In this document: positions 25,145 to 33,349 of the stretch, piece after piece
Layout of the letters: every line of letters starts with the position of its first letter
Position numbering within the stretch: the stretch's first letter is position 1
Source of the DNA: Corynebacterium appendicis CIP 107643
GTDB lineage: Bacteria > Actinomycetota > Actinomycetes > Mycobacteriales > Mycobacteriaceae
Direction: 5' to 3'
Length of the DNA: 64,000 nt
NCBI RefSeq assembly: GCF_030408415.1
Contig: NZ_CP046976.1
Location: 1,178,001 to 1,242,000, forward strand
The notes under the pieces: model-generated
What the model was told of the DNA's origin: nothing
Database searches by the model: none
What the model saw: only the letters and a program-made list of their open reading frames with translations
Program-made: the position numbers and the translations under genes

Positions 25145-26200
25145 TCAGAGCACGTCGTCGAAGAAGTTCGGAGTACGAGCGCGCCCGCTTATCGACGTCG
25201 GCCCGTAGCCCCCAGCGTCTGGTTCAGCGTCAGTGGAAATCGGTGCCGGACGGTCGATGGCGTTCGCCGTTCCCAGGCCGGACGCGGCACCGATCGGGGC
25301 GGGAGCATCGATGGGGCCGGAAGCTTCTTCGTCGTCAAGCTCGGCCCACTCGCGTGTCCGGATACCTGCGCGCTTGTCGTGGATGCGGCAGAACTGGAAG
25401 GCGAGCTCGACGAGCAGCGTGAGCGACAGAGCGAGCACCACCATGGAGAACGGGTCCTGGCCCGGGGTGATCACGGCGGCGAAGATGAACAGAGCCACGA
25501 TGATGATGCGGCGCTTGTCTCTGACCTGGTCGTAACGCAGCAGGCCCGCGAGGTTGAGCATGATGACCACCAGCGGAACCTCGAAGCTCACGCCGAAGAT
25601 CACGATCAGCGCCAGAACGAAGTTGTAGTAGAGCTGACCCGACAACGCCGCGATCTGGTACTCCTTGCCGATCGACATAAGGAGCTCCAGCCCCTGATCG
25701 ACGATGAAGTACGCAATCACCGCGCCGGACACGAACAATGTGACGGCGAGGCTGACGAAACTCAAGGTCCAGCGGCGCTCGTTCTTGTGCAGGCCCGGCG
25801 TGATGAACGCCCAGATCTGGTACAGCCACACGGGTGACGCGAACACGAGGCCCGCCAGGAAGCCGACCTTCATGCGCAGCATGAACATCTCGAACGGCGT
25901 CGTCGCGATCAGGCGGCACGAGCCGTCTGCGGTCAGGTCGGCACGCAACTCGGGCGGAAGAGAGCAGTACGGCCGGCGGATGAGCTCGCCGAGCGGCATG
26001 ACCGGACCAGGCGCCCACTGGTACCAGATGAAGCCGACGATGGTGCCCGCGAGGATCGCCAGCAGCGAGACGACCACACGGCGGCGCAGCTCCTGAAGGT
26101 GCTCCGTGAGCGACATGATCCCCTCGGGATCACGCTTTGCCCGCACCTTGGGGTTTTTCCGCGCCCGTGTCGGGCGCTTTGGTGAAACCTGTTGTCCCAC
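25145..26200 (-). CDS. tatC: Sec-independent protein translocase TatC
   Basis: The product is 351 aa. After a basic N-terminal extension (about 1-28) comes the TatC signature MSLTEHLQELRRRVV, then six membrane helices with the conserved VFASPVWLYQIWAFITPGL. The C-terminal tail of about 80 residues is long and acidic/Pro-rich. TatC recognises twin-arginine signal peptides together with TatB/TatA. tatA is 9 bp upstream. The GTG start lacks a clear Shine-Dalgarno; a fallback start is the ATG at 26116. Confidence 0.93.
   Translation of the reverse strand: MGQQVSPKRPTRARKNPKVRAKRDPEGIMSLTEHLQELRRRVVVSLLAILAGTIVGFIWYQWAPGPVMPLGELIRRPYCSLPPELRADLTADGSCRLIATTPFEMFMLRMKVGFLAGLVFASPVWLYQIWAFITPGLHKNERRWTLSFVSLAVTLFVSGAVIAYFIVDQGLELLMSIGKEYQIAALSGQLYYNFVLALIVIFGVSFEVPLVVIMLNLAGLLRYDQVRDKRRIIIVALFIFAAVITPGQDPFSMVVLALSLTLLVELAFQFCRIHDKRAGIRTREWAELDDEEASGPIDAPAPIGAASGLGTANAIDRPAPISTDAEPDAGGYGPTSISGRARTPNFFDDVL
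25187..25197 (-). repeat. iterated 11-mer CGTCGATAAGC, copy 7
   Basis: Exact copy near the tatC 3' end in the third reading frame (Thr-Ser-Ile-Ser). It uses the ATA isoleucine codon, unusual in GC-rich DNA. Confidence 0.85.
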
Positions 26201-26209
26201 GGGGTGCGC

Positions 26210-26536
26210 TTAAGCGTTCGGGTTCGTGCCCGGCTGGTTCGGCTGCTGCTGGTTCTGCGGCTGGTTCCAGAAACCCTGCTCGACGCTCTGCTGCGCCTGG
26301 TTTGCCGGGCCCTGGGTGATCTCGCGCGGCTGCTCGTTTTGCTGCGGCGCGTCTGTCGTCGCAGTCGCTGCACCTGCGCCCTGCTGCTTGCCGTCGTTCT
26401 GCATCTCGTTGACCTCGGACTTGAAGATGCGCGCGGAGCGGCCTACCGAGCGGGCGAGCTCAGGCAGCTTCGTCGCGCCGAAGAGAAGCAGGACAACGAA
26501 GACGACGAGGAGGATTTCCCATGGGCCAACACTCAT
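26210..26536 (-). CDS. tatA: twin-arginine translocase subunit TatA
   Basis: The product is 108 aa. The N-terminal helix [30 protein letters not shown] contains the FG hinge and the amphipathic helix start. The C-terminal 60 residues are Gln/Asn/Pro-rich and disordered. It polymerises to form the Tat translocation pore. AAAGGA precedes the ATG. It is the first gene of tatAC and follows pafC on the same strand after 61 bp. Confidence 0.93.
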   Translation of the reverse strand: MSVGPWEILLVVFVVLLLFGATKLPELARSVGRSARIFKSEVNEMQNDGKQQGAGAATATTDAPQQNEQPREITQGPANQAQQSVEQGFWNQPQNQQQPNQPGTNPNA

Positions 26537-26597
26537 TGGTTTTCCTTTCGGAGTATTTCTATGTGCGCCTTCGAGCGCGGGGCGCGTCGTTCAAGCC

Positions 26598-27551
26598 TTA
26601 AGCATAACGCTCGAGCCCCGCGGATCCTGCAGCGGCGACGGCTTGTGCGATATGCGGGGGTGAAACCACTCTCACGCGGTCGGCTTGACTCAGGCAGAAT
26701 CGGATCAGCCAATCGTCGCTTCCGTACGGCATTGTCGCAGCGACCCAACCGTGCTCGGTTTCATTTTCGCTGCGTGTATCGGCTAGCTCGATCTGCCAGT
26801 AGTCCGCCAGCCACGTCGCCTCGGAGGCGATCCGCAGCTCCGCCACATTCGCCTGGCGGAAGCCGAAGGGGTCGTCGGCGTCGTAGGTGACTTTGGGGGC
26901 CGGGGTGGACGGGACGTCGAGAAGCTGCGCATCTTTGATGCGGTCCAAGCGGAACGTCTTGGCGTCACCGTCCTCGAAGGCTGAGAGGTACGTGTTGCCG
27001 TCGCGGTGGAACAGCCCCATCGGCGAGACCGCGCGGGCGCGCAGCGTGTCGGAGGTCGCGGAATAGTACGTCAGTTCCAGCATCCGGCGCTGCGAAAGAG
27101 CCTGGGAGACCACAGCTTCCGGGCCCGAAGTCTGCGGCTGTTCCGCATCGGGGACGCCTTTTGCACGCATGACGTCGCGGAGTTTCTGCGCCGCGGAATT
27201 GACTGCGCGCTGATCCACCAAACCCGGCATGGTCTCCAGCGACTCAAGGGTGAGCAGCAGGGCATTCGCTTCCGTAGGTGTGAGGCGCAGCGGCGTATTC
27301 AGCCCCTGATCGTCGATGACCGTGACACCGGTCCACTCGGCGGCTAAGTCGATGAGCTCGCCCGGGCCGCTGCCCACGCCAGACATCTGCAGGCGGCGCA
27401 GGTCGTCCATCACCTCGGCCGGCGAGTGCCCCAGGTCGCGGGCGATCTCCATCGGCGTGGCGTGCGGGTGCTGGTGCAGATACGGAATCAGGTTCAGCGC
27501 CCGCACCAAGGCTGCGAGCTTTTCCGGGCTGTCTTTTCTCGCCTCAGCCAT
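26598..27551 (-). CDS. pafC: WYL-domain transcriptional regulator PafC
   Basis: The product is 317 aa. An N-terminal winged helix (KLAALVRALNLIPYLHQHP, PMEIARDLG) is followed by the WYL domain (about 140-230: LELTYYSATSDT, PMGLFHRDGNTYLSAFE, FRLDRI) and a WCX-type C-terminal domain. With PafB it forms the PafBC activator, which drives the LexA-independent DNA-damage response in mycobacteria. The ATG lies 8 bp inside pafB, with GGGGAG upstream, indicating coupling. Confidence 0.9.
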   Translation of the reverse strand: MAEARKDSPEKLAALVRALNLIPYLHQHPHATPMEIARDLGHSPAEVMDDLRRLQMSGVGSGPGELIDLAAEWTGVTVIDDQGLNTPLRLTPTEANALLLTLESLETMPGLVDQRAVNSAAQKLRDVMRAKGVPDAEQPQTSGPEAVVSQALSQRRMLELTYYSATSDTLRARAVSPMGLFHRDGNTYLSAFEDGDAKTFRLDRIKDAQLLDVPSTPAPKVTYDADDPFGFRQANVAELRIASEATWLADYWQIELADTRSENETEHGWVAATMPYGSDDWLIRFCLSQADRVRVVSPPHIAQAVAAAGSAGLERYA

Positions 27552-28500
27552 GAGCGCTCTCCCCTCTTGCTGTCTGTTCCGCGGCGGCACGAAGCAGCGC
27601 GACGACATCGGCGCGGACATCGGCCGGCTCCACCACCACGGCATCGGGCGCGGAGCTCGCAGCCGTGCGCACGAGCCAGTCGCGTTCAACGTTGGTGAGG
27701 GCCACGGTGCCGTCGTCACGCATTGTGCCCGCGTTGACGAGCTCGTGCGAAGTTCCTTCCTCGACGCGGATCACGGCGTCGACGACGGGGCCACGCAGGG
27801 AATCTTCGACGACGTGCTGCAACGGCCTGTCCGGTTGGTGGAAATCGTCCGCCTTGACCTTGCGGACATCGCTGACCCGCACGGCGCGGAAACTCCGCTC
27901 GGCGCCGCGCTCCACGTCGAAACCCACGACGTACGCGCGGTTGTTGAGCGCGACAATCCCCCACGGGTCCATCGTGCGCGTCTGCGGAGTGGCCGTCGGT
28001 GAGGGACGGTACGTGAAACGCATGCGGGTGTTCGAGCGCACGCATGCGGTCACGGCGGTGACGGTGTCCGCGTCGAGGCGAGAAATATCGTTGTCTAGCG
28101 CGGCGATGGGCGGCGCGTCGAAGGTGCGGGTGGCGCCGCCCGCGGCGATCTTCGTCCACCCGGAACGCGCGAAGGCGCCGAGGCTTCCTGCCGTGCCGAG
28201 GTCGCCGGCGAGGCCGAGCACAAACGCTTCGTCGTCCGTGAACGCAATGGGCGGCAGCTCGTAGACGTCCTTATCCACCCAGATCAGGCCGTTCTCCATG
28301 CGGGCGGGCACGCCTGCGCGGCGCAGGGAGCGCACGTCGCGGCCGAGCATGCGCGTCAGCGCGATATCGGTGCGGTCCTTGTACCCCTCGACGTGGGTGC
28401 GCACCCACTCGTACTCGCGGGGTGTGGCGGAGCCGAGCAATGCGAAGGTGAGGTTGGTCAGCCTCTCGATGACATCGATGTGGCCCGGCGTGTCAGCCAC
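27544..28500 (-). CDS. pafB: WYL-domain transcriptional regulator PafB
   Basis: The product is 318 aa with the same architecture as PafC: N-terminal HTH (IERLTNLTFALLGS), WYL domain (MRFTYRPSPTATPQTR, PWGIVALNNRAYVVGFD, FRAVRVSDV) and C-terminal domain. GGAGG lies 5 nt before the GTG start. It overlaps pafA by 8 bp and pafC by 8 bp, so the genes are translationally linked from pafA to pafC. Confidence 0.9.
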   Translation of the reverse strand: MADTPGHIDVIERLTNLTFALLGSATPREYEWVRTHVEGYKDRTDIALTRMLGRDVRSLRRAGVPARMENGLIWVDKDVYELPPIAFTDDEAFVLGLAGDLGTAGSLGAFARSGWTKIAAGGATRTFDAPPIAALDNDISRLDADTVTAVTACVRSNTRMRFTYRPSPTATPQTRTMDPWGIVALNNRAYVVGFDVERGAERSFRAVRVSDVRKVKADDFHQPDRPLQHVVEDSLRGPVVDAVIRVEEGTSHELVNAGTMRDDGTVALTNVERDWLVRTAASSAPDAVVVEPADVRADVVALLRAAAEQTARGESAHG

Positions 28501-29911
28501 GGATCCCTCCCTGCGCGTCGTTCAAGTGCTCGCGGTTAGTCTCCATATAGCTAAGCAGATCGTCGACGCGCGCGTCGGACGTGGCGAAGGGATCCTGCAG
28601 GTCTACCGTCTGCGGCTCCGGGCGATCGACCTTGAGATGCACCCAGTCCACTGTGTAGCGGGCGCCGAGCTCCCGGGCGCGGGCCAGAAATTCAGCGCGC
28701 ATGGCGGCACGAGTCGTCTGCGGCGCGGTGTGCGCGGCCTGCGCGATCGCCTCATCCGTGGTCCACCGATTCACCATGCCTTTTCGCTGGAGCAGGTAGA
28801 ACAATCCGCGCTCGCGGTCGATGTCGTGGTAGGCCAAATCGATTTGCGCGAGCTTCGGGTGGTCCCAGTCGCCGCCGAGGCGCGCGCGGTAGCGCTCAAG
28901 CAAGTCGCGCTTGATCACCCAGTCGATCTCGCCGGCGACAGGCCCGAAGTCCTGGCTCTCGACGCAGGCCAGCACTCGGCCCCACAACTCCACGACGCGG
29001 GCGAGTTCCTCGTTGGGCGTGCCTTCATCCGGGCGCTGATCCAGCCACTTTTCTGCGGCGGCGTGCACGGCGCGCTGGACCTTCAACGCCGTGACCGTGG
29101 AACCGTCCTTCAGCTCCAGCGGAGTCTGGCCGCTCGGATCGAGGGCGATCTCCTTGATGTGCGCGATCGGGTCGGAGACGTCGAAGGCGGGCATCTCCCA
29201 GTCCGCTTCGAGCATCTCGATGACCAGCTGCGTCGAGCCCACTTTTAGCGCGGACGTCGGCTCCGCCATATTCGAGTCGCCCACGATGACGTGCATGCGG
29301 CGGAACCGGCTCGAATCGCCGTGGGGCTCGTCGCGGGTGTTGATGATCGGCCGCGTCCTCGTCGTCGCCGACGACACCCCTTCCCACACTTGGCCCGCGC
29401 GCTGGGACAGCACGAACTGCCCGTCTTTGGTGATCATGCCCGCGCCGCACAAAAGCTGGCGGGTGATCAAAAAAGGCAGCAGCCGTTTACCGAAGTGCTT
29501 GAGCGACAGCTCCCGGCTGATCAGGTAGTTCTCGTGCGTGCCGTAGGAATTGCCGGCGGAATCGACATTGTTCTTGAACAGGTAGACATCCCCGCCGATG
29601 CCCTCCGCCGCGAGCGCTTCCTGCGCCTGCACGGCAAGCTCGTTGAAGATCAGCTCACCCGCCTTGTCGTGGTTGAGCAACTGCGTCAACGAGTCGCATT
29701 CCGCGGTCGCGTATTCCGGGTGCGCGCCCACGTCGAGGTAAAGCCGCGCGGCGTTCTTAGTGAAGATATTCGTGCTCTTATACTGCGCCACGACCGGGCG
29801 GAAGAGGTACCGCGCGATCTCCTCCGGCCGCAGAACAGCGGCGCCGCCGCGGATGGCGGTGAGACCGAATTCGGTCTCGATGCCCATGATGCGGCGCGGG
29901 TACACCGCCAC
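28493..29911 (-). CDS. pafA: Pup--protein ligase PafA
   Basis: The product is 472 aa. The glutamine-synthetase-like N-terminus has RRIMGIETEFGLT, and NNVDSAGNSYGTHENYLISR lies in the ATP/Pup groove. INTRDEPHGDSSRFRRMHVIVGDSNMAE is the conserved catalytic strand region. It ligates the C-terminal glutamate of Pup to substrate lysines. The GTG start shares its G with the pup TAG stop, so it is tightly coupled to pup. Confidence 0.95.
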   Translation of the reverse strand: MAVYPRRIMGIETEFGLTAIRGGAAVLRPEEIARYLFRPVVAQYKSTNIFTKNAARLYLDVGAHPEYATAECDSLTQLLNHDKAGELIFNELAVQAQEALAAEGIGGDVYLFKNNVDSAGNSYGTHENYLISRELSLKHFGKRLLPFLITRQLLCGAGMITKDGQFVLSQRAGQVWEGVSSATTRTRPIINTRDEPHGDSSRFRRMHVIVGDSNMAEPTSALKVGSTQLVIEMLEADWEMPAFDVSDPIAHIKEIALDPSGQTPLELKDGSTVTALKVQRAVHAAAEKWLDQRPDEGTPNEELARVVELWGRVLACVESQDFGPVAGEIDWVIKRDLLERYRARLGGDWDHPKLAQIDLAYHDIDRERGLFYLLQRKGMVNRWTTDEAIAQAAHTAPQTTRAAMRAEFLARARELGARYTVDWVHLKVDRPEPQTVDLQDPFATSDARVDDLLSYMETNREHLNDAQGGIRG

Positions 29912-30102
29912 TACTGGCCGCCCTTCTGCACGTAGGAGCGGACGAATTCCTCGGCGTTGGTGTCCAGCAACGCGTCGATCTCGTCGAGCAGGTCGTCGGT
30001 GCCGGTCGTATTCACGTTCACCTGGCCGGCGTTTCGCGCGTCGCCCGGCTCGCCTTCGCCGTTATCGCCGCCGCCAGAAATATTGATCTGATCCTGTGCC
30101 AT
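29911..30102 (-). CDS. pup: prokaryotic ubiquitin-like protein Pup
   Basis: The product is 63 aa. It is disordered and acidic with Gly/Asn-rich first half, then [27 protein letters not shown]. It ends Gly-Gly-Gln, so Dop must deamidate Gln to Glu before ligation. In proteasome-containing actinobacteria prcBA usually sit between pup and pafA, but here the two genes touch. Start: TAGGGT (30109-30114) lies 6 nt before the ATG. Its TAG is the dop stop codon. Confidence 0.96.
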   Translation of the reverse strand: MAQDQINISGGGDNGEGEPGDARNAGQVNVNTTGTDDLLDEIDALLDTNAEEFVRSYVQKGGQ

Positions 30103-30108
30103 GCCTCT

Positions 30109-30114
30109 ACCCTA
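30109..30114 (-). promoter_or_regulatory. pup -10 box embedding the dop stop codon
   Basis: TAGGGT on the minus strand at 30109-30114. TAG (30112-30114) is the dop stop. Six nt separate it from the pup ATG, implying an internal leaderless promoter for pup-pafA-pafB-pafC. Confidence 0.5.
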
Positions 30115-31623
30115 CTTTCCGTCCACGAGCGCAGCGACGAGGTCGTCCACGCCCGCCGCACGATCGAGCAATTCTCCGACTTCCACACGCGTGAATCCGT
30201 CTACCGCGTTCAATGCCACCGTCCGCGGGCCCTGCGCGGTGTCGAATTGGATCGACTGCCAGCTCGACGCGATCACATCTTCGCCGAATTCGGCTGCGAC
30301 GCGTCCACGGAAATACGCCCGCGAATTCTCCGGCGGGTGCGCGGCGGCGTGCGCGATCTCCTCCTCGCTCGCCAGCGTGCGCATCCGCCCCGCGCGCACG
30401 AGTGCGTGGTACAGCGACTTCGCTGGGTCAATATCCGCGTACTGCAGATCCACCGCTTTCAACTTGGCGTCGCTCCACGGCAGGCCGCGGTCGACATACC
30501 CCTTGCTCAGCGCGTATTTCGCCGTCCAATCCAACCTGTCCGCTGTCGACAACGGGTCGCGCTCAAGGTCGCCCAGCACCTCGTCCCACAGTTCGAGCAC
30601 GCGCTTATCGACGTCTGACTGTTCCCCTTCCCCACCGCTAACCCGGCGCAGATACTCGCGCTGAAGGGAGATGGGGGTAAGACAGCGGCCGTCGCTAAGC
30701 GAAAGCTCGTGGGTGAGCGTGAGGTCGCGCGATGTGGCCTTGAGTTCGGCGACCGGGTTTTTCAAGCGCAGGTCGCTGAAATCGACGCCGTTTTCGATCG
30801 CGTCGAGCAAGAGCTTCGTCGCGCCGATTTTCAGGAAATTCGCGTAATGCGACATATTCGCGTCGCCGATGATGACGTGCAGGCGGCCGAACTGCGTCGC
30901 ATCCGCGTGCGGCTCGTCGCGCGTGTTGATGATGCCGCGGTTCAGGGTCGTCTCCAGCGAGACCTCCTGGAAGAAATAGTCCGCGCGCTGCGAAATCTGG
31001 AAGCCGTCTTCTTCACCTTCCTCCCCGATGCCGACGCGGCCCGCGCCCGCGAAGATCTGCCGGGTGACGAAGAACGGGATGAGCCCCGCCGCGATGTCCT
31101 CGAACGGCGTGTCCCGCGAGTACTGGTAATTCTCGTGCGAACCGTACGAGGCGCCCTTGCCGTCGACGTTGTTCTTATAGAACTTCAACGGCGGGCACGG
31201 ATCGTGCCCCTCGAGCACGCTGACGCCCTCGTGATAAAGCTGCGCGACACGCTCCGCCGCCTGGCGCAAGATGAGGTCCCCCGCCGCGTCGTACACCATC
31301 GCGCTGTACGCGTCCGCGACCTCCGGCGAAGAGTATTCCGGGTGCGCGTGGTCGACGTAGAACCGCGCCCCGTTGGAGGTGACCACGTTGGCCACCCCAA
31401 TCGCATTCGGTGCCACTACCGGGACTGTCTGGTAGCGCTTCAAATCGAAACCGCGGCTGTCTTTGAGCGGGTGCTCGGCCTGGTAATCCCAGCGAGCGCG
31501 AGCCGCCGTGTTCATCGCCGCGTACGCCACCACCGCATGCGTCGAGCTCACAATCGGACTCAACGCTTGGTCGTCTGGCGTGGTGATGCCGTATTCCGTC
31601 TCGGTACCCATGAAACGCGTCAT
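30112..31623 (-). CDS. dop: Pup deamidase/depupylase Dop
   Basis: The product is 503 aa and a homologue of PafA: RFMGTETEYGITTPDDQ, KFYKNNVDGKGASYGSHENYQYSRD and INTRDEPHADATQFGRLHVIIGDANMS. The insertion after residue 40 (VSSTHAVVAYAAMNTAARARWDYQAE onward) is the Dop loop that distinguishes it from PafA. It deamidates Pup and removes Pup from substrates. Start: ATG at 31623 with TAGGCT (31632-31637) 8 nt upstream. A longer upstream frame exists but lacks family similarity. Confidence 0.94.
   Translation of the reverse strand: MTRFMGTETEYGITTPDDQALSPIVSSTHAVVAYAAMNTAARARWDYQAEHPLKDSRGFDLKRYQTVPVVAPNAIGVANVVTSNGARFYVDHAHPEYSSPEVADAYSAMVYDAAGDLILRQAAERVAQLYHEGVSVLEGHDPCPPLKFYKNNVDGKGASYGSHENYQYSRDTPFEDIAAGLIPFFVTRQIFAGAGRVGIGEEGEEDGFQISQRADYFFQEVSLETTLNRGIINTRDEPHADATQFGRLHVIIGDANMSHYANFLKIGATKLLLDAIENGVDFSDLRLKNPVAELKATSRDLTLTHELSLSDGRCLTPISLQREYLRRVSGGEGEQSDVDKRVLELWDEVLGDLERDPLSTADRLDWTAKYALSKGYVDRGLPWSDAKLKAVDLQYADIDPAKSLYHALVRAGRMRTLASEEEIAHAAAHPPENSRAYFRGRVAAEFGEDVIASSWQSIQFDTAQGPRTVALNAVDGFTRVEVGELLDRAAGVDDLVAALVDGK
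30603..30613 (-). repeat. iterated 11-mer CGTCGATAAGC, copy 8
   Basis: Exact copy in dop. It is read Val-Asp-Lys on the coding strand. Confidence 0.85.
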
Positions 31624-31792
31624 GGTTTCCGAGCCTAGCGGGTCATACTCTCCACGGTTCTGCCGGATCGCTGGCCCGATCATTCGCCTTTGTCGCCGAC
31701 GGAACCGAGGCTTCAGGCTTTGCGGCACTCCCCCTCATCGCATCGACACATGTGGGTTCTATTGCATCCCATTTTGGGGTACATTCCGGTAT

Positions 31793-32032
31793 ATGAGGTC
31801 AACGACTAGGCAAATCTCCCTCCGCATCTCTGAGCCGCTCGTAAACGCGATGGACGAAGCAGTCAAGTCCGGACTGGCGAAGAGTCGGGCCGAGCTTGTT
31901 GACGGAGCGGTTGAGCGCGAACTCCGTCGCCTCATCACCCTGCGGGATCTCGAGACCATTGCCGCGGATCCCGACCCCGAGATTGACTTCATTGTCAACG
32001 CCGCGAAAGGACGTGTCCGCTTTGACGATTGA
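31793..32032 (+). CDS. ribbon-helix-helix antitoxin of a MazEF-like pair
   Basis: The product is 79 aa. TTRQISLRISEPLVNAMDEAVKSG then SRAELVDGAVERELRRL is a ribbon-helix-helix/CopG-like DNA-binding core. The acidic C-terminus (about 50-79) would wrap the toxin. It overlaps the toxin start by about 11 bp, as in many antitoxin-toxin operons. TACATT (31780-31785) lies 7 nt before the ATG, suggesting a leaderless transcript. It lies in the segment that separates dop from ARC. Confidence 0.75.
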   Translation: MRSTTRQISLRISEPLVNAMDEAVKSGLAKSRAELVDGAVERELRRLITLRDLETIAADPDPEIDFIVNAAKGRVRFDD

Positions 32033-32369
32033 CGCGGGCGATAAGCCAAGAGCCTACGAGCGCCGCGAGATCAGGATGGTCAGACTGGATAAAGTCCGCC
32101 CAGCAGTGATCCTTACGCGTCAATTGGCAGTGGGCCGTTTGTCCACTGTCACCGTCCTGCCCGTCACGTCGACGATCCGGGAATTGGCCACCGAGGTCGT
32201 TCTCGATGAAACCAACGGTCTCGACCACGTCAGCGTCGCCAACACCGACAACGTGATGACCGTCCCCTTTAATGACGTCTTGCACCACGTCGGCTACCTC
32301 TCCTTCACGCAGGAGAACCAGCTCGCATCCGCACTGGCCTTCGCGTTCAACCTCGAAATAAGGCTCTGA
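32022..32369 (+). CDS. MazF/PemK-family toxin
   Basis: The product is about 115 aa. RREIRMVRLDKVRPAVILTRQ is the PemK/MazF beta-strand start with the conserved RPAV. LSTVTVLPVTSTIR and VANTDNVMTVPFNDV are later conserved strands. MazF toxins are sequence-specific endoribonucleases. Start is uncertain: TTG at 32022 has AAAGGA about 10 nt upstream, and GTG at 32013 is the alternative. The C-terminus GYLSFTQENQLASALAFAF matches the family's terminal helix. Confidence 0.78.
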   Translation: MTIDAGDKPRAYERREIRMVRLDKVRPAVILTRQLAVGRLSTVTVLPVTSTIRELATEVVLDETNGLDHVSVANTDNVMTVPFNDVLHHVGYLSFTQENQLASALAFAFNLEIRL

Positions 32370-32386
32370 TCTGAGTCGCCTGTGCG

Positions 32387-33277
32387 TTACCACCCGCGCT
32401 CGGCGAGGCGGTGCGGCGCCGGGAGATCTGCGACGTTGATGCCGACCATGGCTTCGCCCAGGCCGCGCGAGGCTTCCGCGACGGCGGCGATGTCGTCGTA
32501 GTTCTTCGTGGCCGCGACGACGGCGGCCGCACGCTCGGCGGGCTTGCCGGACTTGAAGATGCCGGAGCCCACGAACACACCGTCCGCGCCGAGCTGCATC
32601 ATCAGCGCGGCATCCGCCGGAGTGGCCACACCGCCAGCGACGAACAGCGGCACCGGAAGACGGCCGTGTTCCGCGACCCACGCGACCAACTCGTACGGTG
32701 CCTGAAGTTCCTTGGCCGCGACGTAGAGCTCATCGCGGTTGCCGTTCCACTTCGCCTGCAGCCCGGTGATCTCAGCGGTGATCGTGCGCAGGTGCTTCGT
32801 TGCCTCCGACACATCACCCGTGCCCGCCTCGCCCTTGGAGCGGATCATCGCCGCACCTTCGTTGATGCGTCGCAGGGCCTCCCCCAGATTCGTCGCGCCG
32901 CACACGAACGGCACGTCGAAACTGCGCTTGTCGATGTGGTTGACGTAGTCTGCCGGGCTCAGCACCTCTGACTCGTCCACATAGTGGACACCGAGGTGCT
33001 GCAGGATCTGCGCTTCCACGGTGTGGCCGATGCGGGCCTTCGCCATGACGGGGATGTCCACCGCAGACAGGATCCCCTCGATCAGCTCCGGATCGGACAT
33101 GCGCGCCACACCGCCCTGCGCACGGATATCAGCGGGCACGCGTTCGAGCGCCATCACTGCGACAGCGCCGGCATCGGCAGCGATTGTCGCCTGCTCCGGC
33201 GTGACCACATCCATGATCACTCCGCCGCGGAACGAATCAGTCAATTCAGTGTTGGACATATCAGTTGTAAACGTCAT
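32387..33277 (-). CDS. pdxS: pyridoxal 5'-phosphate synthase subunit PdxS
   Basis: The product is 296 aa. It is a TIM barrel with [45 protein letters not shown] and the catalytic lysine in VMAKARIGH. It builds PLP from ribose 5-phosphate, glyceraldehyde 3-phosphate and ammonia. Its usual partner PdxT (glutaminase) is not downstream here; the toxin gene occupies that side. GGAG lies 3 nt before the ATG. It is divergent from pdxR. Confidence 0.95.
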   Translation of the reverse strand: MTFTTDMSNTELTDSFRGGVIMDVVTPEQATIAADAGAVAVMALERVPADIRAQGGVARMSDPELIEGILSAVDIPVMAKARIGHTVEAQILQHLGVHYVDESEVLSPADYVNHIDKRSFDVPFVCGATNLGEALRRINEGAAMIRSKGEAGTGDVSEATKHLRTITAEITGLQAKWNGNRDELYVAAKELQAPYELVAWVAEHGRLPVPLFVAGGVATPADAALMMQLGADGVFVGSGIFKSGKPAERAAAVVAATKNYDDIAAVAEASRGLGEAMVGINVADLPAPHRLAERGW

Positions 33278-33298
33278 GCGCTCCAGCATCGCCCGCCG

Positions 33299-33345
33299 AC
33301 TGGTAGATTCCAAGAGCCAGCACTCCGCGATTTCTTTGGACCAGT
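33299..33345. promoter_or_regulatory. pdxS-pdxR intergenic region with inverted ACTGGT
   Basis: ACTGGT (33299-33304) and ACCAGT (33340-33345) are inverted copies in the 72-bp gap between divergent pdxS and pdxR. TAGATT at 33304-33309 is a plausible pdxR -10. PdxR-type MocR regulators usually bind such gaps; the site itself is inferred. Confidence 0.35.
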
Positions 33346-33349
33346 TGCA

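Noticed and set aside
29900..30120. proteasome genes prcB/prcA between pup and pafA
   Set aside because: The pup stop and pafA start share a base, so nothing lies between them.
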